Positions 1-7,904 of a DNA stretch of 49,985 nt are shown piece by piece; the first letter of the stretch is position 1, and each line of letters opens with the position of its first letter. The position numbers were made by a program, and so were the translations under genes. The notes below the pieces were generated by a model that saw nothing but the letters and a program-made list of their open reading frames with translations, had not been told where the DNA came from and did no database searches. Source of the stretch: SVQP01 sp045660125 (GTDB lineage: Bacteria > Bacillota > Clostridia > Oscillospirales > CAG-272); assembly GCA_045660125.1 (NCBI GenBank), contig JAZRDG010000143.1, positions 1 through 49,985 on the forward strand. Reading direction: 5' to 3'.

Positions 1-150
1 GCGTAGTTATGGTGCCCTTGGGGCAGTTATGGTACGCTTTGCGTAGTTATGGTGCCCTTCGGGCAGTAAAGAATAGCGAGCGCATTGCGCTCTCATAACG
101 TTTGCGCAGCAAACTCATCACTCTAAACGATCGCGTAGCGATCTCATAAC
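1..150. repeat. Hairpin array 1 (mini-hairpins with 7-nt linkers)
   Basis: Short perfect hairpins with 3-nt loops lie at 13-25, 33-45, 53-65, 78-92, 100-114 and 129-143; a further half-hairpin at 1-5 shows that the array starts outside the window. The stems differ (TGCCC, TACGC, GAGCGC, GTTTGC, GATCGC). They are joined by 7-nt linkers: GTTATGG in the left part (6-12, 26-32, 46-52) and TCATAAC or TCATCAC in the right part (93-99, 115-121, 144-150). GTTATGG is the reverse complement of CCATAAC, so the linker orientation flips in the middle. The same architecture recurs at 19874-20066 and 36367-36527. No ORF is evident. Function unknown. Confidence 0.75.
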
Positions 151-151
151 C

Positions 152-179
152 AAAAGAAAGCCCCGGGGGGCTTTCTTTT
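152..179 (-). terminator. Intrinsic terminator of the repressor gene
   Basis: Perfect inverted repeat with arms 152-164 and 167-179 (AAAAGAAAGCCCC and its complement) and a 2-nt loop. The arm overlaps the stop codon of the repressor gene, and the T-rich arm follows on the minus strand. The A/T-symmetric arms would also let it act on plus-strand transcripts coming from the hairpin array. Confidence 0.75.
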
Positions 180-831
180 ACTTTATTTCCGACTGGAATG
201 CCACGGCTTTGCCGAGAATGTGGATCTCATCAAGCTCGGGGCCCATGAATACAAGCGGCTCGTATTTGGGGTTTTCGGGCGTTAAGATCAGCTTGGACTT
301 CTCGGGGTAGTAGTACACGCGCTTGAGCGTTGCCTCGTCCTCGATGACCACGGCAGCGATCTCACCGTTTGCTACCATGTCGCTTTTCTTGATAAACACG
401 ATGTCGCCGTCCTGAATGCGTGCGCCGATCATGCTGTCTCCCTTGGCGCGCAGGCAAAAGTCTGCGTCAAGATTGGTGCCCGACATGACAAAGCTATCAT
501 GCTGCTCGTCGGTCAGAATGGGCGTGCCGCAGGCGATCTCGCCAAGCACGGGGATGCGGCGGCGCTCGATGGGAAAGATATCGGGATAATTGGGCACAGC
601 CGACGCGCTGCGCTCCATGGGAACGTCATAGCCCTCCAGCCACAAATCGGCAACGTCCAGCACGCGCGCAAGCTTGTGCATGGCGTCTGCCTTGGGTACG
701 TAAATGCCGTTGGTATATTGGCTGATCCTTGCCTTGGAAAGCCCTGTATCGCGGGCAAGATCCACGGCACGCACGCCGCGTGCGTCCATAGCAAGGCGAA
801 GTCTGTCGGTAAAGGTATGAATGGGTTTCAT
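178..831 (-). CDS. XRE / S24 peptidase phage-type repressor (CI/LexA-like)
   Basis: A 217-residue self-cleaving transcriptional repressor. Residues about 8-67 form an XRE helix-turn-helix with recognition-helix sequence around SKARISQY. Residues about 93-215 are an S24 peptidase domain with catalytic Ser133 (in GDSM) and Lys170 (in EATLKRV). The scissile bond is probably Cys101-Gly102 in EIACG; Cys-Gly is the UmuD type, whereas LexA and lambda CI use Ala-Gly. It faces the phage-like operon divergently and sits beside four GTTAAGCAA-like sites, so it most likely represses both promoters until DNA damage triggers autocleavage (inferred from the family). It is phage-type and not host LexA, because the helix-turn-helix is XRE and the gene controls a packaging operon. 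The promoter is at 861-889. Confidence 0.93.
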   Translation of the reverse strand: MKPIHTFTDRLRLAMDARGVRAVDLARDTGLSKARISQYTNGIYVPKADAMHKLARVLDVADLWLEGYDVPMERSASAVPNYPDIFPIERRRIPVLGEIACGTPILTDEQHDSFVMSGTNLDADFCLRAKGDSMIGARIQDGDIVFIKKSDMVANGEIAAVVIEDEATLKRVYYYPEKSKLILTPENPKYEPLVFMGPELDEIHILGKAVAFQSEIK

Positions 832-860
832 ATCGTGACTCCTTTTTTGTTGTTGCTTTC

Positions 861-889
861 ATTATACAAAAGAGTTTAGCAAATGTCAA
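861..889 (-). promoter_or_regulatory. Promoter of the repressor gene
   Basis: On the minus strand, TTGACA (884-889), a 17-nt spacer and TATAAT (861-866), a perfect sigma-A promoter. A GTTTAGCAA operator-like site (874-882) lies inside the spacer, which suggests autorepression. Confidence 0.85.
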
Positions 890-1043
890 GAGATTTCACG
901 AAAAAAGTTAAGCAAATTTTATTTTAGCGGGGGTTGACTTTTGAGGTAACCTGTGATATACTCATGACAGTTAAGCAAGATTAACCACTCACGCAACCGA
1001 TGACTTGGCGTCGGTTATCATTTTGACCAGTATAGTTAAGCAA
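874..1043 (+). promoter_or_regulatory. Operator cluster, four GTTWAGCAA sites
   Basis: GTTTAGCAA at 874-882 and GTTAAGCAA at 907-915, 970-978 and 1035-1043, all in the same orientation. They flank or overlap the divergent promoters of the repressor and the phage-like operon. The third lies about where transcription of the operon starts. They are the best candidates for repressor operators. The assignment rests on position and repetition only. Confidence 0.6.
934..962 (+). promoter_or_regulatory. Promoter of the phage-like operon
   Basis: TTGACT (934-939), 17-nt spacer, TATACT (957-962). It is the only evident promoter ahead of the tightly packed run of genes from 1071 to 9764. In the leader, AACCGATG/CGTCGGTT (996-1017) can form an 8-bp hairpin of unknown role. 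Confidence 0.8.
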
Positions 1044-1070
1044 CCTAAACGAACAAAAGGAGGAGTTTTT

Positions 1071-1304
1071 ATGCCGATTGCGGGTACATGCCCCTATTTT
1101 CAAAGAGAGAAGGGTGACGGATACACCTATTGCGAATGCGCGCGCTTTCGTTTTCCCGATAAGCAGGCGCGCAGGGACATCGTTTACAAATACTGCGCAC
1201 ATCCCGATGGATACATGGGATGTGTGATCAAGCAGACCATGGATCAATTTTATGAAAGGAAGTATAGCAGTGAACAAACAACAAAACACAAAATTGCAGG
1301 ATGA
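1071..1304 (+). CDS. Small cysteine-rich phage protein
   Basis: First gene of the phage-like operon, 77 residues. The start is chosen at 1071, just behind a strong AAAGGAGG; an in-frame upstream ATG at 1005 lies before the ribosome-binding site and has none of its own. Five cysteines (C7, C21, C23, C42, C51) and several histidines suggest a small metal-binding fold, but I do not recognise a family. By position it could be an early regulator or packaging accessory. The next gene overlaps its end by 35 bases. Confidence 0.7.
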   Translation: MPIAGTCPYFQREKGDGYTYCECARFRFPDKQARRDIVYKYCAHPDGYMGCVIKQTMDQFYERKYSSEQTTKHKIAG

Positions 1305-1593
1305 GGGAAGACTTGCGCACATGATCGCTTGGCGAGATAAGCGCATTGCCGCGCTGGAGGACCTGATCCGAGCGCACGAGGAGGCAAGCGGCGTTTACGC
1401 GGCGTATATCACGTATCTTTTGGAGCGTTGCTACGGCAGGTCGGGGCATATCAAGATCCCCAAGGCAATGATCAGGCAGGTGTGCGGCAAGTATGCCGTG
1501 CATGCCGAGGATGCGGGCGATGATTTTATCATTTATCTGACCGATTTGGGGGATGCGCATGGGCAGCAATGCGGCAAAATGGCTCAAGCCTGA
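1270..1593 (+). CDS. Hypothetical phage protein
   Basis: A 107-residue soluble, charged protein with predicted helices in its first half (residues about 15-60). GTG at 1270 is preferred because AAAGGAAG sits seven bases upstream; the ATG at 1252 would lie before that site. It overlaps the previous gene by 35 bases and the following terminase gene by 35 bases, so all three are probably translated from one mRNA. I recognise no family. Its place before the small terminase subunit is one where phages often carry small DNA-binding or regulatory proteins. Confidence 0.65.
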   Translation: MNKQQNTKLQDEGRLAHMIAWRDKRIAALEDLIRAHEEASGVYAAYITYLLERCYGRSGHIKIPKAMIRQVCGKYAVHAEDAGDDFIIYLTDLGDAHGQQCGKMAQA

Positions 1594-2053
1594 AAGCCTG
1601 TCACTCTTGCGCGGCATGTCTTGCGTGGGCAAGGATGAGGGCGAGATTGCCGCTTGCATGGGCGTTACGCTCTCTACGCTGCAGCGCTGGAAAAAGCGAT
1701 ACCCCGAGATCGCGGCTGCGCTTGCTTATGATAAGAGCGGCGCGGACTTTGCGGTCATGGAGGCGCTGCACCGCAAGGCGGTGGGGTACACCACGCCCGT
1801 CAAAAAGACCTACAAGCTCAAGCGCACCGAGTTTGACCCCGAATCGGGCAAAAAGCTGCTGGAATACGAGGAGCTGCAGACCGGGATCGACGAGGCGCAC
1901 GTGCCTGCTGACACGCGTGCCGAGATCTTCTGGCTGCAAAATCGTTGCGGCGGTGAATGGGGGCAGGGCAAGCAGGAGAGCGAGGCTGAGAGTGGCGGCG
2001 TGATCGAGCTGCCGCCCATCATGGAGCAGGGTGAGCCGCCCGAGGACGCATGA
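1559..2053 (+). CDS. Terminase small subunit-like protein
   Basis: 164 residues. The N-terminal part holds a helix-turn-helix (residues about 24-50, GEIAACMGVTLSTLQRWKK), as in small terminase subunits that recognise the packaging site on phage DNA. The C-terminal region is acidic. It precedes the large terminase gene and shares an ATGA stop/start overlap with it, which argues for co-translation of the two subunits. The start at 1559 is placed behind a GGGGG stretch with suitable spacing; ATG 1553 is too close to it. The assignment rests on the helix-turn-helix and gene order more than on a family signature. Confidence 0.75.
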   Translation: MGSNAAKWLKPESLSLLRGMSCVGKDEGEIAACMGVTLSTLQRWKKRYPEIAAALAYDKSGADFAVMEALHRKAVGYTTPVKKTYKLKRTEFDPESGKKLLEYEELQTGIDEAHVPADTRAEIFWLQNRCGGEWGQGKQESEAESGGVIELPPIMEQGEPPEDA

Positions 2054-3453
2054 GCACGGGCGTGATCTGGACGCCGCAGCCAAGGCAAGCAGCCTTTATG
2101 GCGCGGTTTGAGGACGAGGCGTTGTACGGCGGGGCGGCAGGCGGCGGCAAATCGGATTGCGCCTTGGCAGAGTCCTTGCGGCAGGTGCATATCCCGTACT
2201 ACCGCGGACTGATCTTGCGCAAGACCTATCCGCAGCTTTCCGAGCTGACAGACCGATCTGCCGAGCTGTTTCGCGCGGCGTACCCCGGGGCAAAGTACAA
2301 CGACTCCAAGCACGTTTGGGTGTTTCCGTCGGGGGCAAAGATCTATTTCGGATCGCTGCAGCACACCGACGACAGGCTCAATTACCAAGGTAAGCGTTAC
2401 GATTTCATCGACTTTGACGAGCTGACGCAGTTTACCTGGGATGAATATTCCTATCTGTTCTCGCGCAATCGCCCCAACGGGGCAGGCACACGCTGCTACG
2501 TGCGTGCACAGGCAAACCCGGGCGGCGTGGGGCACGGCTGGGTCAAGCAGCGGTTTATCACGCCCGCAAAGCCCATGACCACCATTTGGGAAAAGCACAT
2601 CGTGCGCATGCCGAACGGGCAGGAGCAGTTGCGGTGGCGGTCGCGCATTTTCGTGCCGTCCACCGTGTTTGACAACAAGATACTCTTGCAAAACGATCCC
2701 GGGTATCTGACGCGCTTGGCGGCGCTGCCCGAAAAGGAGCGGCGTGCGCTGCTGTACGGCGATTGGGATTGCTTTGCGGGGCAGGTGTTTACCGAGTGGC
2801 GCAACGATCCCGAGCACTACCGCGACCGTGTGGGCACGCACGTCATAGAGCCGTTCGCGATTCCGCAGTCCTGGCGCGTGTGTCGCGGCTTTGACTGGGG
2901 ATATACCCGACCCTTTTCGGTGGGCTGGTACGCCTTTGATCACGACGGGCGCATGTACCGCATCCGCGAGCTGTACGGCTGCAGCGGCAGCCCCAACGAG
3001 GGCTTGCGCTGGGGGGCAGAGCAGGTGGCGCGGCGCATTCGCGAGATAGAAGCCGACGACCCAAATTTGCGCGGCAGATATATCACGGGCGTTGCCGACC
3101 CTGCCATCAGGCAGAAAAACGGCGGCGAGAGCATTGCGGAGATCATGGAAAAACAGGGCGTTTACTGGGACAAGGCGGACAACTCCCGCCTGGCGGGTAA
3201 GGCGCAGATGCATGCGCGGCTTGCCTTTGACGGTGCGGGGATTCCCATGTTTTACGTGTTTTCCACCTGCCGCCATTTTATCCGTACCGTCCCCGAGCTG
3301 GTTTACGACTCGGCAGACGTGGAGGATATTGACACGGACGGCGAGGACCATATTTACGACGAGTGCCGTTACGTTGCCATGGCGCACCCCATCATCAAAA
3401 ACAGACAACAAAAACACGCGGTGTCAAATGCGTTTGACCCGCTTGCAAGATAA
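2050..3453 (+). CDS. Terminase large subunit (packaging ATPase/nuclease)
   Basis: The motor that pumps DNA into the prohead and cuts it, 467 residues, a normal length. The N-terminal ATPase shows a Walker A motif GGAAGGGKS (27-35) and a Walker B DFIDFDE (118-124). The C-terminal nuclease begins with GFDWG (280-284), whose Asp282 is the usual metal ligand; further acidic residues include the VADPA segment. It docks on the portal encoded immediately downstream. Nothing is truncated and the key residues are present, so the gene looks functional. Confidence 0.95.
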   Translation: MSTGVIWTPQPRQAAFMARFEDEALYGGAAGGGKSDCALAESLRQVHIPYYRGLILRKTYPQLSELTDRSAELFRAAYPGAKYNDSKHVWVFPSGAKIYFGSLQHTDDRLNYQGKRYDFIDFDELTQFTWDEYSYLFSRNRPNGAGTRCYVRAQANPGGVGHGWVKQRFITPAKPMTTIWEKHIVRMPNGQEQLRWRSRIFVPSTVFDNKILLQNDPGYLTRLAALPEKERRALLYGDWDCFAGQVFTEWRNDPEHYRDRVGTHVIEPFAIPQSWRVCRGFDWGYTRPFSVGWYAFDHDGRMYRIRELYGCSGSPNEGLRWGAEQVARRIREIEADDPNLRGRYITGVADPAIRQKNGGESIAEIMEKQGVYWDKADNSRLAGKAQMHARLAFDGAGIPMFYVFSTCRHFIRTVPELVYDSADVEDIDTDGEDHIYDECRYVAMAHPIIKNRQQKHAVSNAFDPLAR

Positions 3454-3462
3454 GGAGAATCA

Positions 3463-5082
3463 ATGCAAATCAAAGATATTTTTAAGAAAAGCAAGGAGGC
3501 GCAGCTGCCGATCGGGCAGACCGAGATTGCAGCGGCTGCTAAGATGCTGCGCGCCTGGCGCGAAGCCAAGCGTCCCTTGGATACGCGTATTGCGCAGGAC
3601 GAGCAGTATTGGCAGGGCAGATACGGCAGCAGCGCGCCGCGCGAGATGCGCGATCTGGGCGGCTCTGCCTGGATGTTCAACAGCATTGCCAATCGCCATG
3701 CGGATATGATGGACCATCTGCCCACCTGCACCTGCCTTGCGCGTGAGCAGGGGGATCAGGCAGAGGCGGATATGCTTTCCGCTATCATTCCGGTCATTCT
3801 TGACCGCTGCGCGTTTGAAGCAACCTACTCGGACAACCTGTGGCAAAAGCTCAAGCACGGCGTATGTGCGTACGGCGTTTTTTGGAACAACGACCTTGAA
3901 AACGGCTTTGGCGACGTGGACGTGCGCCGCTTGGATATCGGCAGCCTGTTCTGGGAGCCGGGCGTGCGCAATCTGCAGGACAGCAAGCATTTGTTTTTGC
4001 TTGCCAAGGCGGATACCGAGCTGCTGGAGCAAACCTATCCTGCCTTTTTTGAGCGCAAGACGCGCAAAGGCAGCCCCGAGGACATCTTTTTGTCAAGCAC
4101 CGACGAGGGCAAGACGGTCGTGGTGGATTGGTATTATAAAAAGAGAGTGGACGGCAAGACCTTGCTGCATTACTGCAAGTTTGCAGAGGGCGTGGTGCTG
4201 TACGCCTCGGAAAACGATCCCGCATACGCCGAGCGCGGCTGGTATGACCACGGCATGTATCCCGTGGTGCTGGACGTGATGTATCCCGAGGAGGGCGAGT
4301 GCTACGGCTTTGGCATGATCGCGGTGGCAAAGCAGCCGCAGATCCACATAGATCGGCTTGACGCCAACTTTATGGAATACGCCGATTGGGCAAGCAAGGT
4401 GCGCTTTTGGGCGAAAAAGAGCCTGGGCATCAATCAGGAGGACTTTATGGACCTTGACCGCCGCATTGTGGAGGTGGAGGGCGACATTGAAGAGGAGAAG
4501 CTGCAGCAGATCCGCATCGACACCTTTGACCAAGGGCTGCTGACGCTCAAAAAGCTCAAGATCGACGAGCTCAAGGAGACTACGGGCAACCGCGACGTTT
4601 CGCAAGGCTCGCTTTCGGGCGGCGTTACGGCTGCAACTGCCATCAAGGCATTGCAGGAGGCGGGCAACAAGAACGCCCGTGACGTCATCGCAGCATCCAA
4701 TCGCGCCTTTGTGGGCGTGGTCACGCTTGTCATTGAGCTGATCCGCCAGTTTTACGGCGAGTCGCGTACCTTCCGCATCACGCGTGAGGACGGACAGGAA
4801 TATTTGCAATACGATAACAGGGGCATTCTTGCCATGACCGTGCTGCAGGACGAGGGCGAGGCGTATATGCGCAAGCCGGTGTTTGATATCGCGGTCAAGG
4901 CGCGCGTGGCAAATCCGCTTTCCAAGGAGGCTGCCAACGAGCTTGCTCTGACGCTTTACGATAAGGGTGCGTTCTCGCCCGAGCAAAGAGAACAAACGCT
5001 GATCCTGCTTGAAATGATGGACTTTGATGGCATCGGTAAGATCAAGCAGATGGTCAGGGAGAGGGGGACAACGCATGATTGA
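3463..5082 (+). CDS. Phage portal protein
   Basis: 539 residues, encoded directly after the large terminase with an AAGGAG ribosome-binding site. The sequence has the character of portals of short-tailed phages: an N-terminal basic helix, an alpha/beta body, a charged helical segment around residues 325-375 (EEEKLQQIR and following) and a C-terminal helical part. The portal forms the dodecameric ring at one capsid vertex through which DNA enters and to which head-completion proteins attach. Identification rests on gene order plus general sequence character. The gene overlaps the following Prp-like gene by eight bases. Confidence 0.88.
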   Translation: MQIKDIFKKSKEAQLPIGQTEIAAAAKMLRAWREAKRPLDTRIAQDEQYWQGRYGSSAPREMRDLGGSAWMFNSIANRHADMMDHLPTCTCLAREQGDQAEADMLSAIIPVILDRCAFEATYSDNLWQKLKHGVCAYGVFWNNDLENGFGDVDVRRLDIGSLFWEPGVRNLQDSKHLFLLAKADTELLEQTYPAFFERKTRKGSPEDIFLSSTDEGKTVVVDWYYKKRVDGKTLLHYCKFAEGVVLYASENDPAYAERGWYDHGMYPVVLDVMYPEEGECYGFGMIAVAKQPQIHIDRLDANFMEYADWASKVRFWAKKSLGINQEDFMDLDRRIVEVEGDIEEEKLQQIRIDTFDQGLLTLKKLKIDELKETTGNRDVSQGSLSGGVTAATAIKALQEAGNKNARDVIAASNRAFVGVVTLVIELIRQFYGESRTFRITREDGQEYLQYDNRGILAMTVLQDEGEAYMRKPVFDIAVKARVANPLSKEAANELALTLYDKGAFSPEQREQTLILLEMMDFDGIGKIKQMVRERGTTHD

Positions 5083-5371
5083 AGCAAATGCCGCGCAGCT
5101 CTCACAGGGCTATTGCCTTGAGGTGATCGGGCATGCGGGATATGCAAGCGGCGGCGACGTGGTATGCGCGGCTGTCTCGGCACTGGTCGAGGCACTTGCG
5201 ACCTACCTTGAGGAATACGACGATTGCACCGCAGAGGCTGATCTTGCCGACGGCTATGCCATGATCACGGTATCCGAGCGCAGCGCCGCCTTTGATATGG
5301 CGGTGTGCGGACTTGGTGCCATTGCGGAAAAATACCCCGCATACGTTTCGATGACGACTTCTTATATATAA
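5075..5371 (+). CDS. Prp-like cysteine protease
   Basis: 98 residues, matching the Prp (ribosomal-processing cysteine protease, DUF464) family. It has the catalytic His20 in GHAGY and Cys31 in GGDVVCAAVSAL, in the order and spacing of the family. Cellular Prp removes the N-terminal extension of ribosomal protein L27. In staphylococcal phage 80alpha the host enzyme also trims capsid and scaffold proteins at the same type of motif. Here the gene lies between portal and scaffold, the usual place for a prohead protease, and the capsid protein encoded downstream carries a matching IDLQRFA sequence at its N-terminus. The start at 5075 follows a GAGAGGGGG ribosome-binding site and overlaps the portal gene. 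Confidence 0.88.
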   Translation: MIEANAAQLSQGYCLEVIGHAGYASGGDVVCAAVSALVEALATYLEEYDDCTAEADLADGYAMITVSERSAAFDMAVCGLGAIAEKYPAYVSMTTSYI

Positions 5372-5407
5372 AGCACGACACACAGGATCGTGAGAAAGGA
5401 CACACAC

Positions 5408-6091
5408 ATGCAAACGGTCGAACAAACAAAAACCACGGTCGCCGACGACGGGCGCACCCTGCCGACGGAGAGCGGCAGCACGGGCGAGCAGGTACACACG
5501 GGCTCTGACGCCGAGAGCCAAAACGCGGCAAAGCGCGAGTGGGAGGAGCTGATCAGCTCGGAACGCTACAGTGCGCTTTACGCCGCGCACGTCTCCGAAA
5601 TCATTCAAAAGCGACTCAGAACGGAGAAGCAGAGCAGTGCGCTTTTGCAAAGTGCGGCAAAGCTTTTGGGATTGGAGCATCCCGAGCAGCTGCCCGAACG
5701 CATTGCAAAGCTGCTTGCCCCCGTGCAAAGAGATTGGGAGAGCGAGGAGGGCGCAGTACGGGAAAAATATCCGGAATTTGACCTGGGTAAGCTGCGCGAA
5801 GACGCTGCCTTTTCCACCCTTTTGCAGGGCTTTGCAGGGGCATCCGCGATTTCGCTGACCAAGGTGTACGAGCTTTACGCGCTCGATCACCTCAAAACTG
5901 CCGCTGCCAAGGACGCAGCGGCACAAGCCGCCCGACAGATCATGGGGGCGGTACACATCAGGCACGCAAGACCGCACGAAAACGGATTGCGTGATGCAGC
6001 CCCCGAGGCGGGGCACGCCTCCCGATTGACGCGCGCGCAGCGAGCCGTGCTTGCCGAGCGCGCCGCAAAGGGGGAGCACATTACATTTTAG
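5408..6091 (+). CDS. Capsid scaffold-like protein
   Basis: 227 residues, highly charged and mostly helical, with a low-complexity N-terminus rich in Thr, Glu and Ser. A segment around residues 126-165 (YPEFDLGKL, LLQGFAG, then KVYELY) resembles scaffold proteins encoded just before N4-gp56-type capsids in clostridial phages. The start at 5408 is chosen because AAAGGA is correctly spaced before it; the upstream ATG at 5390 precedes the ribosome-binding site. Scaffolds guide capsid assembly and then leave or are degraded. Its role is inferred mainly from position between portal/protease and major capsid. Confidence 0.78.
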   Translation: MQTVEQTKTTVADDGRTLPTESGSTGEQVHTGSDAESQNAAKREWEELISSERYSALYAAHVSEIIQKRLRTEKQSSALLQSAAKLLGLEHPEQLPERIAKLLAPVQRDWESEEGAVREKYPEFDLGKLREDAAFSTLLQGFAGASAISLTKVYELYALDHLKTAAAKDAAAQAARQIMGAVHIRHARPHENGLRDAAPEAGHASRLTRAQRAVLAERAAKGEHITF

Positions 6092-6103
6092 AAAGGAAAT
6101 TTT

Positions 6104-7399
6104 ATGAACAAGAGAATGATTGACCTGCAGCGCTTTGCTGCAGATACCAACGTGATGGGTACCGAGGGTACCGTCAACGCAGCAACGGGCTCGACCGTTG
6201 CATACACCGTGGGAATGGGGCTTTCCGAGGAGATGAAGACCTACTATTCCGATTACCTGATCGACAACGCCGAGCCTGCCTTGGTGCACGACATGTTCGC
6301 GCAGAAGCATACCATTCCGCAGGGCGGCGGCAAGACGGTACAGTTCCGCCGCTATAATCCGCTGCCCAAGCTGACCGAGCCCATTCAAGAGGGTGTAACT
6401 CCTGCGGGACAGAGCATCAGCATGGAGGTGCTGGAGGCAACCGTGGCGCAGTACGGCGGCTACGTGGAGCTGACCGACCTGCTCATTCTGACTGCCATTG
6501 ACAACAACCTTTGCATGGCAACCAAGCTGCTTGGCTCGCAGGCAGGCAGAACGCTGGACACCATTACCCGTGAGGTGCTTGCGGGCGGTACTAACGTGCA
6601 GTACGGCGAGAACGCAGTTCCCGCAAGATATCTGCTGACCGGTGGTCAGGAAAGCGGCAACCACTACCTGACGGTTGACGCCATTCGCCGCGCGGTCCGC
6701 TTCCTCAAGAACCAGAACGCAGAGAAGATCAAGGGCAGCTATATCGCCATCGTGCACCCCGACTGCGCGTACGATCTGATGAGCGATCCCAACTGGAAAA
6801 CGCCCAATCAGTACGCTGATCCCTCGGGCATCATTGAGGGCGAGATCGGTAAGATCGAGGGCGTGCGTTTCATCGAATCGGGTGAAGCAAAGGTATTCCA
6901 CGCAGACGATCTGGCAGGCAATGCACGCGAGCTGAGCGTCAACAAGAGCGGCGGTTATTCGGGCGCAAACGTGATCGCCTTTGACGGCGGCAGCGTACAG
7001 GCAGGTGCTCTGGTTGGCAGATACGTGCTGATCGGCGGCACGCGTGCTTACGTCGGTGCAAACACCGTAAGCGAAATGACGCTGTATACCGACAGCACCA
7101 AGAGCACGCTGGCATCGGTTTCCTGCGAGGATAACACCGTGATCTATCCCGGTGAGGCGGGGGCGCAGGGTCGCGACGTTTATGCGACCATGGTATTTGG
7201 CGAAAACGCTTACGGTACTACCGAGATCACGGGCGGCGGCCTTGAGCTGATCGTCAAGCAGCTTGGCAGTGCAGGCACTTCCGACCCGCTCAACCAGCGC
7301 GCAACCGTGGGCTGGAAGGCAACCAAGGTGACCGTGCGTCTGGTCGAGGCATTTATGGTCAGAATCGAGACCGCATCCACCTTTGACGACAACGACTAA
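6104..7399 (+). CDS. Major capsid protein, N4-gp56 family
   Basis: 431 residues. It resembles the N4-gp56 family of HK97-fold capsid proteins: an early helical segment (GLSEEMKTYYSDYL), a GGGKTVQFRRY strand, LTDLL, and a central region of the IAIVHPDCAYDL type. The first residues, MNKRMIDLQRFA (1-12), match the Prp recognition motif at the L27 N-terminus (consensus close to LNLQFFA), with predicted cleavage after Ala12. A strong GAAAGGAAA ribosome-binding site precedes it, in keeping with a highly expressed structural gene. A 12-bp hairpin follows the stop codon. Confidence 0.92.
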   Translation: MNKRMIDLQRFAADTNVMGTEGTVNAATGSTVAYTVGMGLSEEMKTYYSDYLIDNAEPALVHDMFAQKHTIPQGGGKTVQFRRYNPLPKLTEPIQEGVTPAGQSISMEVLEATVAQYGGYVELTDLLILTAIDNNLCMATKLLGSQAGRTLDTITREVLAGGTNVQYGENAVPARYLLTGGQESGNHYLTVDAIRRAVRFLKNQNAEKIKGSYIAIVHPDCAYDLMSDPNWKTPNQYADPSGIIEGEIGKIEGVRFIESGEAKVFHADDLAGNARELSVNKSGGYSGANVIAFDGGSVQAGALVGRYVLIGGTRAYVGANTVSEMTLYTDSTKSTLASVSCEDNTVIYPGEAGAQGRDVYATMVFGENAYGTTEITGGGLELIVKQLGSAGTSDPLNQRATVGWKATKVTVRLVEAFMVRIETASTFDDND

Positions 7400-7408
7400 A
7401 TAACACAA

Positions 7409-7436
7409 GCCCCGGGAGCCATACGGCTCTCGGGGC
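7409..7436 (+). promoter_or_regulatory. Intercistronic hairpin after the capsid gene
   Basis: Arms 7409-7420 and 7425-7436 (GCCCCGGGAGCC and its near-perfect complement) with a 4-nt loop. No T-tract follows; instead a ribosome-binding site does. More likely an mRNA stabiliser or partial attenuator that keeps capsid expression above that of downstream genes than a full terminator. Confidence 0.6.
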
Positions 7437-7450
7437 AGAAAGGAGATTTT

Positions 7451-7711
7451 ATGAACACACAGACCGCCGATCAGGCTTATTTGGAGGAATACATTGCCAT
7501 TAAGCTTTTCAAGGACAACGACCGCTACAGAGATGACGTGTACGTAGCGATCAACGGCAAAAATTGCGTCATCAAAAGGGGAGAATGGGTCAAGATCAAG
7601 CGCAAGTACGCGCTGGTGCTGGACCAATCCGAAATTCAGGACACCAAGGCGGCGCAGCTGATGCAGGCAGAGCAAAACCGCTTTGTCGGACAGAGCAGGG
7701 GGGCAGGCTGA
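7451..7711 (+). CDS. Small phage head protein, hypothetical
   Basis: 86 residues with a good AAAGGAG. A helical N-terminus is followed by a beta segment (DDVYVAINGKNCVIKRGEWVKI) ending in basic residues, then a C-terminal helix with DTKAAQLMQAEQNRF. I do not recognise a family with certainty. In phages with this gene order, a small protein after the capsid gene often joins the portal vertex (head completion), so that is the best guess. Confidence 0.65.
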   Translation: MNTQTADQAYLEEYIAIKLFKDNDRYRDDVYVAINGKNCVIKRGEWVKIKRKYALVLDQSEIQDTKAAQLMQAEQNRFVGQSRGAG

Positions 7712-7712
7712 T

Positions 7713-7904
7713 ATGGCAAGAACGGGAATTGGCAGCCGCGGCATGGAGAGCGCGGTGCGTGCCGCTTCGCTTGGTGAGTCTGTGCTGTTGCTTGCGCGTG
7801 GGTACGATCAGCTTGTCAAGGATCTGGAGTACGCGCTTTTGCACATCTCCGAGGAAAACCTCAGCCCCGATTTGCGCGCGCTCATAGAAAAGAGGGATGC
7901 TTGA
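7713..7904 (+). CDS. Small phage protein, hypothetical
   Basis: 63 residues, mostly one or two amphipathic helices (ESAVRAASLGESVLLLARGY). The start at 7713 lies one base after the preceding stop and behind a GGGGGGCAGG stretch; an upstream in-frame start at 7683 would overlap the previous gene. It overlaps the next gene by a single base (TGATG). No family recognised; position suggests head morphogenesis. Confidence 0.6.
   Translation: MARTGIGSRGMESAVRAASLGESVLLLARGYDQLVKDLEYALLHISEENLSPDLRALIEKRDA

Noticed and set aside
1810..3417. 535-codon minus-strand open frame opposite terminase
   Set aside because: The opposite strand encodes a complete large terminase with all motifs.
5102..7744. 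880-codon minus-strand open frame
   Set aside because: It lies opposite several well-supported phage genes, lacks a ribosome-binding site and family motifs, and arises from their GC-biased third positions.
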